The position numbers and the translations under genes were made by a program. Below, one piece after another: positions 1-5,958 of a stretch of DNA of 7,609 nucleotides; the stretch's first letter is position 1, and each line of letters starts with the position of its first letter. The notes under the pieces were generated by a model that worked only from the letters and a program-made list of their open reading frames with translations, ran no database searches and was not told the DNA's origin. This DNA comes from Pseudomonadota bacterium (lineage in GTDB: Bacteria > BMS3Abin14): contig DAOVVW010000032.1 of the NCBI GenBank assembly GCA_030636965.1, positions 1 to 7,609 on the forward strand. The letters are read 5' to 3'.

Positions 1-881
1 AAATGCTGATTTTTAACCGCGAACTCTCAGCATCACAGCTGAGGGCAATAGCTGATACAACTGAGCTGAAGGTAATAGACAGGACAATGCTTATTCTGGA
101 TATCTTTGCGCAGCATGCAAAAAGCAGGGGTGGAAAGGTACAGGTTGAACTTGCGCAACTCCGATACCTTCTCCCGAGGCTCGTGGGAAAAGGTACTGCC
201 TTGTCACGCCTTGCCGGAGGAATCGGCACCAGGGGCCCAGGTGAAACCAAACTCGAGGTGGACCGAAGAAGAATAAGGCAGAGGATAGGTACTCTTAAAA
301 AGAGCCTTGACCGCATGAAGAATGAGCGTAAGACACGCCGAAAGAGGAGAAAACAAAAGGCGCTTCCGGTAGTGTCGATTGTCGGTTATACGAACGTAGG
401 CAAGAGCACCCTTCTGAACACCCTGACCAGGAGTGATGAGATCGCCAGAAACATGCTCTTCGCAACACTGGATCCAGTCAGCAGAAGATTGACCATGTCC
501 GATACAGCAGCCTGCATTCTTACTGATACGGTGGGACTTATTCAAGACCTTCCACCGGAGCTCATGCGCGCTTTTTCGGCAACATTCGAGGAGATAAATG
601 ATGCCGACCTTATTCTCCATTTGGCCGACTGTTCCCACGCGAACCTTGAAAACCAGTTAGCCGCAGTCAATGATATTATGAGCTCTCTTGGGTTGGATGA
701 AATCCCCCGGCTGCTTGTCCTGAACAAAGGAGACCTGGTGGATTCTGAGACTCTCTCAAATATTGAGCGAAGATACGCTACCTTTTCTATCGTTGCCACC
801 GACCCGGGGTCCATGGAACCCCTTATCACAGCCCTCAGTAAACGTCTTGAAATTTTAGCTAAAGACGCGCGAGCTGATTGA
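1..881 (+). CDS. hflX: GTPase HflX, C-terminal part (5' end outside window)
   Basis: HflX is a GTPase that binds the large ribosomal subunit and splits stalled or heat-damaged ribosomes. About 292 residues are visible. The window opens inside the gene: the ATG at base 3 is an internal Met, and the family's N-terminal domain is mostly missing. Numbering from that Met, the conserved HflX linker with GGIGTRGPGETKLE (residues 72-85) precedes an Arg/Lys-rich helical stretch (88-118). The G domain follows: G1 GYTNVGKST (128-136), the G2 region LFATLDP (152-158), G3 DTVG (175-178) and G4 NKGD (241-244). The usual G5 'SA..G' motif is blurred (VATDPGS, 264-270). The gene ends at TGA, 8 bp before the end of the convergent radical SAM gene, with no room for a terminator. 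Family identity is near certain. Confidence 0.96.
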   Translation, partial: MLIFNRELSASQLRAIADTTELKVIDRTMLILDIFAQHAKSRGGKVQVELAQLRYLLPRLVGKGTALSRLAGGIGTRGPGETKLEVDRRRIRQRIGTLKKSLDRMKNERKTRRKRRKQKALPVVSIVGYTNVGKSTLLNTLTRSDEIARNMLFATLDPVSRRLTMSDTAACILTDTVGLIQDLPPELMRAFSATFEEINDADLILHLADCSHANLENQLAAVNDIMSSLGLDEIPRLLVLNKGDLVDSETLSNIERRYATFSIVATDPGSMEPLITALSKRLEILAKDARAD

Positions 882-889
882 TATTGTTG

Positions 890-1822
890 CTAAGGAGACC
901 ACAACTTCCCCTGGAAGCTGCCCCGCAAATGCAGCCTGTCCCTTATGCTGAGGATTAATTTCTGCCGCGTGGGCCACCGCGGAGCAATGAGCAGATCATC
1001 AGGGGCATCTGCAAGGAGCCTGTGAATTACCATCCGCGGTGTCAGCCGTTCCAGAAAATCCGCAACAAGAATCGGATATTCGGCAGCGTCCAGAGTAACA
1101 ATTTCCCCTTTCTTATATTCATCTTCGATCTTCGTACCCCTGATTACCTGAAGATGATGGATCTTGACACCTTCCAGCTCGTGTTCAGCAAGGAACCTCG
1201 CCGTATCCATCATTTCCTCATGTCCCTCTCCTGGAAGTCCAAGGATGATATGGGCACACACGGGTATGCCCTTTTCCCGAGCCAGATGTCTGGCTCTTGT
1301 AAATTCGGCTACATCGTGTCCTCTCCCGATACGATTCAGGGTTGCGTCAGAGACCGTCTGGAGTCCCAACTCAAGCCATATCAGCTTCCTGCTCATATAG
1401 GGCATCAGAACTTCGATGATCTCCTCGTTTACGCAGTCAGGCCGTGTACCTACAAACAGGCCGACGTTCCCCGGTATCTGTATCAGGTCATCTACGAGAT
1501 CCCTGAAGTCTTCTAAATGAGCATGGGTACCTGTTCCACCCTGGAGATAGATGATATATTTTGATTTTGGAGAATTTTTCAGGTGGTCCCTGACCTGCTG
1601 TACAGGATCCTTCCCGCTTCGGGCATGCTGCGGCACAAAACTTTCAGCGTTGCAGAAAGAACAACCCTCAAACCCGATAGTTCCATCGCGGTTCGGACAC
1701 CCGAAACCGGGGTCGACAGGAACCTTTCTTAGCGGCCTGCCGAAAATCCCTCTCAGGTATCCTGAAAGGGACCTGTAGGGGAGGTACTGCTGTTGACTCT
1801 TTTTCTTCATTCTGTTAGTCAT
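890..1822 (-). CDS. yhcC: TIGR01212/YhcC-type radical SAM protein
   Basis: This is a 310-residue radical SAM protein of the YhcC/YtqA (TIGR01212) family, related to the Elp3-type radical SAM fold. The family signature GFGCPNRDGTIGFEGCSFCN lies at residues 39-58. Cys42, Cys54 and Cys57 should hold the 4Fe-4S cluster in the family's wide C-x11-C-x2-C spacing. Other family blocks are GTRPDC (125-130), WLELGLQT (149-156), NRIGRGHD (163-170) and the ILGLPGEG loop. Length and architecture match E. coli YhcC. From memory, the Bacillus homologue YtqA (MnmL) has been linked to wobble-uridine modification of tRNA; carrying that function over here is inference. The ATG at 1822 gives the longest frame, but neither it nor the ATG at 1810 has a clear Shine-Dalgarno, so the start is uncertain by four codons. 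It diverges from the Rho-N-like gene and converges on hflX. Confidence 0.93.
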   Translation of the reverse strand: MTNRMKKKSQQQYLPYRSLSGYLRGIFGRPLRKVPVDPGFGCPNRDGTIGFEGCSFCNAESFVPQHARSGKDPVQQVRDHLKNSPKSKYIIYLQGGTGTHAHLEDFRDLVDDLIQIPGNVGLFVGTRPDCVNEEIIEVLMPYMSRKLIWLELGLQTVSDATLNRIGRGHDVAEFTRARHLAREKGIPVCAHIILGLPGEGHEEMMDTARFLAEHELEGVKIHHLQVIRGTKIEDEYKKGEIVTLDAAEYPILVADFLERLTPRMVIHRLLADAPDDLLIAPRWPTRQKLILSIRDRLHLRGSFQGKLWSP

Positions 1823-1936
1823 TTACGGCTATTATGAATTTCTGGAGTGTATTTTTCCATACGTTTAGTAATTTGTGAATAAAATACGTGCTGTAATTAA
1901 ACTTCTGCTCTACGCAGATATATAAAGGAGCTCAAC

Positions 1937-2383
1937 ATGGGAGAGGAAATTAATCTTGACAAGATGAAGGTGGCCGAGCTTAGACAACTGGCCAAAGAAC
2001 TTGGATTAAAGGGATATTCCGGCCTTAAGAAAGCGGACCTTATAGATAAGATCGCAAGCCACCAGGCTGAGAAACCGGCAGCCGAAGAGGTTCCGGCTGA
2101 AGAACCAGCAGCCGAAGAGGTTCCGGCTGAAGAACCAGCAGCTGAAGAAGCTCCACCTGAAGAACCAGCAGCTGAAGAAGCTCCAGTTGAAGAACCAGCA
2201 GCAGAGGAACCGGCCCCTGAGCCTGTTATTCTTACTCCTGAAATGATCGCCATAAAGAAGGAGAAGCGCTCCCTTAAAGGCCAGATCTCAGATGCCATTT
2301 CAGCCGGAGACAGGGGAAAAACAAAAGATCTTCGTAAAAGAAAGAAGGAGATCAGAAGGCTGCTTAAACGTAGAGCTGGATAG
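1937..2383 (+). CDS. Small Rho-N/SAP-like protein with Pro-Ala-Glu repeat linker and basic tail
   Basis: A 148-residue protein of unknown function in three parts. Residues 5-42 (DKMKVAELRQLAKELGLKGY, then SGLKKADLIDKIA) resemble the Rho N-terminal/SAP-like helix-loop-helix, a small nucleic-acid-binding fold. Residues 48-96 are an acidic linker of five near-identical ten-residue units, consensus AAEEVPAEEP. Residues 105-148 are strongly basic (KKEKR, RGKTKDLRKRKKEIRRLLKRR) and probably helical. There is no signal peptide or membrane segment. The start is well supported: AAAGGAG at 1924-1930 lies 6 nt before the ATG. A small hairpin (TCTGC/GCAGA, 1904-1918) sits just upstream of that site. An intrinsic terminator follows at 2419-2458. 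The charge layout (DNA/RNA-binding head, acidic spacer, cationic tail) suggests a nucleoid or RNA-associated role, but this is inference and no function should be transferred. Confidence 0.85.
   Translation: MGEEINLDKMKVAELRQLAKELGLKGYSGLKKADLIDKIASHQAEKPAAEEVPAEEPAAEEVPAEEPAAEEAPPEEPAAEEAPVEEPAAEEPAPEPVILTPEMIAIKKEKRSLKGQISDAISAGDRGKTKDLRKRKKEIRRLLKRRAG
2078..2224 (+). repeat. In-gene 30-bp tandem repeat coding for AAEEVPAEEP units
   Basis: Five tandem units lie in frame: 2078-2107, 2108-2137, 2138-2167, 2168-2197 and a shorter, diverged 2198-2224. The first two are identical at the nucleotide level. The third and fourth differ from each other only at one codon (CCT versus GTT), and differ from the first pair mainly at third positions plus a Val-to-Ala change. 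Two recent pairwise duplications are therefore visible. The unit is a multiple of three, so copy-number change would lengthen or shorten the linker without a frameshift. Confidence 0.95.
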
Positions 2384-2391
2384 TCAAAACC

Positions 2392-2500
2392 AGTTAAAAG
2401 TTTAAAGTTGAACGCTTTATGGGGTCTGCTCAGAAAATTGAGTCTGACCCCATTTTTTATTAACCTTCAACCTTTAACTTTCAACATTAAACTTCCAACT
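2392..2500. repeat. Long imperfect palindrome built of heptamers around a GGGGTC hairpin
   Basis: The left arm (2392-2412) is three heptamers: AGTTAAA, AGTTTAA, AGTTGAA. The right side (2466-2500) carries the same motif on the other strand as five units: TTCAACC, TTTAACT, TTCAACA, TTAAACT, TCCAACT. The 21-base arm 2392-2412 matches the reverse complement of 2480-2500 at 18 positions. The centre is the GGGGTC hairpin (2419-2453). It fills the space between the convergent ends of the Rho-N-like gene and hisG. The layout resembles a REP or MITE-like intergenic element, but no second full copy lies in the window, so mobility cannot be judged here. Confidence 0.75.
2419..2458 (+). terminator. Intrinsic terminator after the Rho-N-like gene
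   Basis: ATGGGGTC (2419-2426) pairs perfectly with GACCCCAT (2446-2453). An inner CTCA/TGAG helix continues the stem after a small internal loop. The stem runs into a T6 tract (2453-2458). It lies 36 bp after the stop of the small gene on the same strand. It is also the core of the larger palindrome, so it may partly block transcription arriving from hisG on the other strand, though the minus-strand side has no good T tract. Confidence 0.75.
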
Positions 2501-2520
2501 GCACAAATATACTAAAGACA

Positions 2521-3411
2521 CTACAGGATCTTGTTGAGGGGATACTCCACGATCCCCTCTGCCCCGCTCTCGAGCAGATCCGGTATCAGCTTCCTCATTA
2601 CCTGTTCAGAGATGACCGACTCTACCGAATACCAGTCACTTGCGTGGAGGCCTGCAACCGTGGGGGCGTTGAGGCTGGGGAGTATCGCTACAATAGCCTC
2701 CAGGTTATCACGGTGAACGTTCATTTTAATGCCCACCATCCCGGAGGCCTTCTCGGCTCCCCTTAACAGCATGGAGATCGTGTCGATCTTCTTTCTTTTG
2801 AAAGGGTACTCATAGGCATCCTTATTGGCAATGAGATACGGCATTGACTGCATTAATTCATGGATTATCTTCAGGCCGTGGGCCTTGATAGTACTTCCTG
2901 TTTCCGTCACTTCCACGGCTGCATCAGCAATGCCCTCAACTACTTTTGCCTCTGTAGTTCCCCAGGAATAATCCACCTTTACATCTATATCCCGCTCTTC
3001 GAAGTAACGCTTGGTGAACCCAACCAGCTCGGTGGATATCCTCTTGCCCGCGAGATCTTCTATTGTTTTGAAAGGGCTGTTTTTGGGTACAATGAGAACC
3101 CATCTTGCAGGGCGGGAGCTGACTTTCGAATAGGTGAGCTCCTCGACCCATATAACGTCTGAGTCATTTTCAAGGATCCAGTCCCTGCCGGTGATGCCCG
3201 CATCCAGTATTCCCTCCTCCACGAACCTGGACATCTCCTGTGCTCTGACCAGAGAAAAGGATAACTCCTCATCGTCCACTGTTGGAAAATAATTCCTTGA
3301 ACCCCTGCTGATCCTCCACCCGGCCTTTTTGAAGAGCTCTATTGTCGCTTCTTCCAGGCTCCCTTTGGGGATCCCCACCTTGAGTTTCCTGTCGTTGTTG
3401 TTTTCTGCCAA
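2521..3411 (-). CDS. hisG: ATP phosphoribosyltransferase, long form (HisG)
   Basis: HisG joins ATP and PRPP to give N1-(5-phosphoribosyl)-ATP, the first and feedback-controlled step of histidine synthesis, in the cytoplasm. The 296-residue product is the long form: catalytic domains (about 10-210) followed by a C-terminal regulatory ACT/PII-like domain (about 212-290) that normally binds histidine. Visible hallmarks are [10 protein letters not shown] near the N-terminus (11-20), GITGRDW (72-78), and the PRPP-binding block [15 protein letters not shown] (160-174). The start is TTG at 3411: AGGAGG (3418-3423) lies 6 nt upstream, and the first in-frame ATG would only come at residue 60. No other his gene is adjacent. 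It stands alone downstream of a hairpin-rich spacer and is flanked by inverted heptamer arrays. Identity is secure. Confidence 0.97.
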   Translation of the reverse strand: MAENNNDRKLKVGIPKGSLEEATIELFKKAGWRISRGSRNYFPTVDDEELSFSLVRAQEMSRFVEEGILDAGITGRDWILENDSDVIWVEELTYSKVSSRPARWVLIVPKNSPFKTIEDLAGKRISTELVGFTKRYFEERDIDVKVDYSWGTTEAKVVEGIADAAVEVTETGSTIKAHGLKIIHELMQSMPYLIANKDAYEYPFKRKKIDTISMLLRGAEKASGMVGIKMNVHRDNLEAIVAILPSLNAPTVAGLHASDWYSVESVISEQVMRKLIPDLLESGAEGIVEYPLNKIL

Positions 3412-3417
3412 GATAAT

Positions 3418-3423
3418 CCTCCT
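3418..3423 (-). promoter_or_regulatory. Shine-Dalgarno site that fixes the TTG start of hisG
   Basis: Read on the minus strand this is AGGAGG, a perfect match to the anti-Shine-Dalgarno core, with 6 nt (ATTATC) before the TTG codon. It is the main evidence that hisG starts at TTG rather than at an internal ATG. Confidence 0.9.
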
Positions 3424-3433
3424 GGTATTTATT

Positions 3434-3468
3434 AGTTGAAAGTTAAAAGTTGAAGGTTGAAAGTTGAT
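3434..3468 (+). repeat. Heptamer array upstream of hisG
   Basis: Five 7-base units run without gaps: AGTTGAA, AGTTAAA, AGTTGAA, GGTTGAA, AGTTGAT. The consensus RGTTGAA is the same as in the palindrome at 2392-2500. This array is inverted relative to the one just beyond the hisG stop: 3434-3461 matches the reverse complement of 2459-2486 at about 24 of 28 positions. It starts 10 bp upstream of the hisG Shine-Dalgarno, so it probably lies in the hisG leader or promoter. Confidence 0.85.
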
Positions 3469-3476
3469 GAGTTAAC

Positions 3477-3652
3477 AAAAAGTCATCAACGCGCCCATTG
3501 AGGGCGCCCAAATCAACGGCTTGCATATTATCATCGCACCCGAGTGTGGCTGCCCGAATCCATAACCTGCAACGTGAGTTATGGATTCGTGAGGGTAGGG
3601 AAAACGACGCTTTTCACTACCCGGGGAGCAAAAAGCCACTCATGGACTTTTT
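3477..3652. repeat. Hairpin-rich intergenic element with inverted ends
   Basis: Four stem-loops lie in about 160 bp. GCGCCC/GGGCGC (3491-3507) is perfect with a 5-nt loop. CGAATCCATAAC/GTTATGGATTCG (3555-3589) has perfect 12-bp arms. GGGTAG-g-GAAAA with TTTTC-a-CTACCC (3593-3622) has one mismatch and a 6-nt loop. AAAAAGCC/GGaCTTTTT (3630-3652) has a one-base bulge. The outer ends also mirror each other: AAAAAGTCAT at 3477-3486 against ATGGACTTTTT at 3642-3652. The element fills the spacer between the YchF-like stop and the hisG leader, where it could end or attenuate read-through on the minus strand. It looks like a REP cluster or short MITE. I see no coding capacity that I would defend. Confidence 0.7.
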
Positions 3653-3680
3653 ACGACTCTGTAAAGGTTCAACCATGATG

Positions 3681-4733
3681 TTAGATATTGAATCTTATCT
3701 GTATAACATCACCGTCCCTGATCACATAATCCCTTCCTTCAACCCTCAGTCCCCCCGATCCCCTTGCTTCGGCGAGCCCACCGATGGAGCAGAGCTCATC
3801 CCAGGACAGGGCTTCGGCTCTGATAAAGCCTCTCTCCATGTCGGTATGGATCTTCCCGGCAGCCTTAACTGCTGTGGTCCCATCCGGCACAACCCAACCC
3901 CTGATCTCTTTATCGCTCACCGTGTAGAATGTTACGAGGTCAAGCATTCTGAAAACTGATGAAATAAACCTCTCTTTCGACTGCATGTCAAGGCCTAAAT
4001 CCTTGAGGAAGGGTTCTCTTTCCTCAGTCGGTATCTCCAGAAGCTCTATCTCGGAAAGACCGCAGATCTCCATGTACGATGCTCCCGAGTCACTGCATTT
4101 TCTCTCCAGTTCCGGATAAGTTAATTCTCCTGCCCCCTCTTCGCCAACGTTAGCGATAACCATGAGGGGGAACATAGTCATAAATTGATACCCTGATATG
4201 TCTTTTCTGTCCTCGGCGGTAAGTTCCATGTTCCTGATGGGATCGCCCTCTTCAAGCTGCGCCTTTATCTTTTCCAGCAGGAGGGCCTCTCTGGACGAAA
4301 GCTTCCCCTCCTTTGCCAGCCGCTCCATGCGGTTCTCTACAGGCAGTTGATCCGTAAGGCAGAACTCGTCTGAAAGAGAAGATAGCTCTTTAAGGATCTC
4401 GGCGGCGGACCGACACTGGGTGGCCATTGGCCCCCAAAAACCTCTCAGGACCAACACCATGGCATCAAGACCCGCGGCCCTGCTTGCTGTCTGCGATCTG
4501 ATGCCCCCGCCCTCCTCCGGCCTCAGATCACCCAGTTCGACAATTTCAAGCTGTACAGTAGTGTGCTTTTTGGGCCGGCAGACATCAACCAGGCTGTCAA
4601 GGCGCTTGTCATCAAGCTTGAGAGATCTGATCTCGGGTCCTGCTTGCCTTTCAGACAGACTCAGGTCCTCTGACAGAAGAGAAAGGATGGTAGTGACACC
4701 GGATCCTGAATAACCAGCTAGTCCTACTTTCAT
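3681..4733 (-). CDS. YchF-like protein (DUF933/TGS C-terminus) with a degenerate P-loop
   Basis: A 350-residue homologue of the ribosome-binding ATPase YchF/OLA1. The C-terminal half is strongly YchF-like: LVTFYTVSDKEIRGW (266-280), AAGKIHTDMERGFIRAE (291-307) and VEGRDYVIRDGDVIQIRFN (331-349) are the DUF933/TGS blocks. In the N-terminal half RLDSLVDVCRPKK (44-56) and the NxxE nucleotide motif in ANVGEEG (194-200) are recognisable. The P-loop is not normal: YchF's GLPNVGKST is here GYSGSGVTT (7-15), so the Walker-A lysine is Val13. The G3 DxxG reads ELGD, and the switch-I block is short and unlike YchF's. It is slightly shorter than YchF (about 363). The ATG at 4733 is chosen over the TTG at 4739 because AAAGGGA (4743-4749) is 9 nt from ATG but only 3 nt from TTG. 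It is probably a paralogue rather than the cell's standard YchF. Confidence 0.88.
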   Translation of the reverse strand: MKVGLAGYSGSGVTTILSLLSEDLSLSERQAGPEIRSLKLDDKRLDSLVDVCRPKKHTTVQLEIVELGDLRPEEGGGIRSQTASRAAGLDAMVLVLRGFWGPMATQCRSAAEILKELSSLSDEFCLTDQLPVENRMERLAKEGKLSSREALLLEKIKAQLEEGDPIRNMELTAEDRKDISGYQFMTMFPLMVIANVGEEGAGELTYPELERKCSDSGASYMEICGLSEIELLEIPTEEREPFLKDLGLDMQSKERFISSVFRMLDLVTFYTVSDKEIRGWVVPDGTTAVKAAGKIHTDMERGFIRAEALSWDELCSIGGLAEARGSGGLRVEGRDYVIRDGDVIQIRFNI

Positions 4734-4748
4734 TGCCAAAAATCCCTT

Positions 4749-4764
4749 TAGAAATAACTTTCTA
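4749..4764 (-). promoter_or_regulatory. Small hairpin overlapping the ribosome-binding region of the YchF-like gene
   Basis: TAGAAA (4749-4754) and TTTCTA (4759-4764) are perfect 6-bp arms around a 4-nt loop. On the minus strand the hairpin ends where the AAAGGGA ribosome binding site begins. It is AT-rich and weak. It could tune initiation or be a repressor half-site pair. Confidence 0.35.
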
Positions 4765-4827
4765 GATCAAGCAGGCCATGATACTACAATATTTTATATT
4801 TAGTGGATATTGGAAATTGTGAGTATT

Positions 4828-4883
4828 TAGCTGTTGGTTGTTAGTTGTTTGTTACTAGAAACTAGAAATTAGAAACTAGAAAC
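4828..4883 (+). repeat. Eight-unit heptamer array before the PflX-type gene
   Basis: Eight 7-base units run in unbroken register: TAGCTGT, TGGTTGT, TAGTTGT, TTGTTAC, TAGAAAC, TAGAAAT, TAGAAAC, TAGAAAC. The array changes from a TRGTTGT type to a TAGAAAC type at the fourth unit, which is a hybrid of the two. Shifted by one base, the first units read AGCTGTT, GGTTGTT, AGTTGTT and so resemble the AGTTGAA family around hisG. The array ends 9 nt before the ATG of the radical SAM gene. Confidence 0.88.
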
Positions 4884-4892
4884 TCTGGTCCT

Positions 4893-5825
4893 ATGAAGGA
4901 AATAACCCCATCATACCTGAAGCTGGACCGAAATGATCTCGAGAGCCGTGTAAAAGCCCTGAACGATCTCGCCTCTCCGTGTACCCTCTGTCCAAGGGTG
5001 TGCAGATCGGAAAGGCGTTCAGGCGACAAGGGTTACTGCAGGACTGCCATTTCGCCGGTGGTCAGTTCGGCAAGCCCCCACTTCGGTGAGGAATCTCCAC
5101 TTGTGGGCCATGGGGGTTCAGGCACTATCTTTTTCACAAACTGCAACTTGTGCTGCAACTTCTGCCAGAATTACGATATCAGTCAGCAGGGGATCGGTGA
5201 GACCATAAGTGTCGAGGACTTGGCGGGCCTTATGGTCCTCCTTCAGAAAAGAGGCTGTCACAACATCAACTTCGTTTCACCAACTCACCAGATTCACGCG
5301 ATTGTGGCGGCCCTCCCGCTGGCTGTAGATGCCGGGCTCAACGTACCGCTTGTATACAACACGGGAGGATATGATTCAGTCCAGACTCTGAGGCTACTGG
5401 AGGGGATCATCGATATATACATGCCGGACCTGAAGTTTATGGACCCTGATGTAGCCCTTTCCCTGGCCGACGCTCCTGACTATCCCGATGTAGTCAAAAC
5501 CGCAATTATCGAAATGTATCGCCAGGTCGGTGACCTGGTTACTTCTTCAGAGGGCATCTCCTGGAGAGGACTTCTCGTAAGACATCTTGTTCTGCCCCAC
5601 GACCTGGCAGGCTCCGAGGAGGCATTCCGCTTCCTTGCTGCGGAGGTCTCCCCCAATACATACCTTAACGTTATGTCTCAGTACAGACCATGCTTCAGGG
5701 CAGCTGGTAAGGCGAAGATAGGTGATCATCTAAAGACCAGTGAGTATAATGAGGCTCTGTCCATGGCAAAAAAAGCAGGTCTTTACCGGCTTGACGAGAG
5801 ACATCCAAAAAGAATAACTTTCTGA
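4893..5825 (+). CDS. PflX/COG1313-type radical SAM protein (pyruvate-formate-lyase-activase-like)
   Basis: A 310-residue radical SAM protein of the COG1313 (PflX) group, related to glycyl-radical-enzyme activases. CNLCCNFC (residues 84-91) contains the CxxxCxxC cluster motif using Cys84, Cys88 and Cys91. A second Cys set, Cys30, Cys33, Cys37 and Cys49, precedes it and may bind another iron-sulfur cluster or zinc. Other conserved-looking blocks are FTNCNL (81-86), NFVSPTHQ (126-133), PLVYNTGGYD (152-161), IDIYMPDLKF (173-182) and VMSQYRP (260-266). No glycyl radical enzyme is adjacent, so the substrate is unknown and an activase role is only a possibility. The ATG at 4893 has no Shine-Dalgarno: the 9 bases before it follow directly from a heptamer array. 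Nothing downstream looks like a terminator. The gene stands as a single unit, divergent from the YchF-like gene. Confidence 0.92.
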   Translation: MKEITPSYLKLDRNDLESRVKALNDLASPCTLCPRVCRSERRSGDKGYCRTAISPVVSSASPHFGEESPLVGHGGSGTIFFTNCNLCCNFCQNYDISQQGIGETISVEDLAGLMVLLQKRGCHNINFVSPTHQIHAIVAALPLAVDAGLNVPLVYNTGGYDSVQTLRLLEGIIDIYMPDLKFMDPDVALSLADAPDYPDVVKTAIIEMYRQVGDLVTSSEGISWRGLLVRHLVLPHDLAGSEEAFRFLAAEVSPNTYLNVMSQYRPCFRAAGKAKIGDHLKTSEYNEALSMAKKAGLYRLDERHPKRITF

Positions 5826-5920
5826 TCGTACATCCCGGAATAATCGCTCTCAAAAAAAAGGGGAACTCACTGAAAATCCGCTCTAATAATAGCTTCAGAG
5901 GGCATTTGAGGACATTTTTC

Positions 5921-5949
5921 TTGACATATTCGAAACAACGTTTTAATAT
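5921..5949 (+). promoter_or_regulatory. Sigma70-type promoter for the OFA transporter
   Basis: A perfect -35 TTGACA (5921-5926) is followed at 17-bp spacing by TAATAT (5944-5949), which matches the -10 consensus at 4 of 6 positions. Transcription should start near 5955-5957, giving a 5' untranslated leader of about 410 nt. This is the strongest promoter-like sequence I found in the window. A sigma54-type GG/GC pair was looked for and not found. Confidence 0.65.
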
Positions 5950-5958
5950 CAATTCACA

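Noticed and set aside
2078..2224. Tandem 30-bp repeat as a CRISPR array
   Set aside because: The units are contiguous without spacers and encode in-frame decapeptides inside a gene.
1897..2298. 133-residue minus-strand frame rich in Ser-Ala-Gly
   Set aside because: It is the antisense shadow of the Pro-Ala-Glu repeat in the Rho-N-like gene, which explains its repetitive look.
3498..3959. 153-residue plus-strand reading frame across the hairpin-rich spacer
   Set aside because: More than half of it lies antisense to the YchF-like gene, and the rest runs through inverted repeats. No ribosome binding site supports it.
3681..4739. TTG at 4739 as the start of the YchF-like gene
   Set aside because: The ribosome site AAAGGGA would be only 3 nt from TTG but is 9 nt from the ATG at 4733, which also gives a family-like N-terminus.
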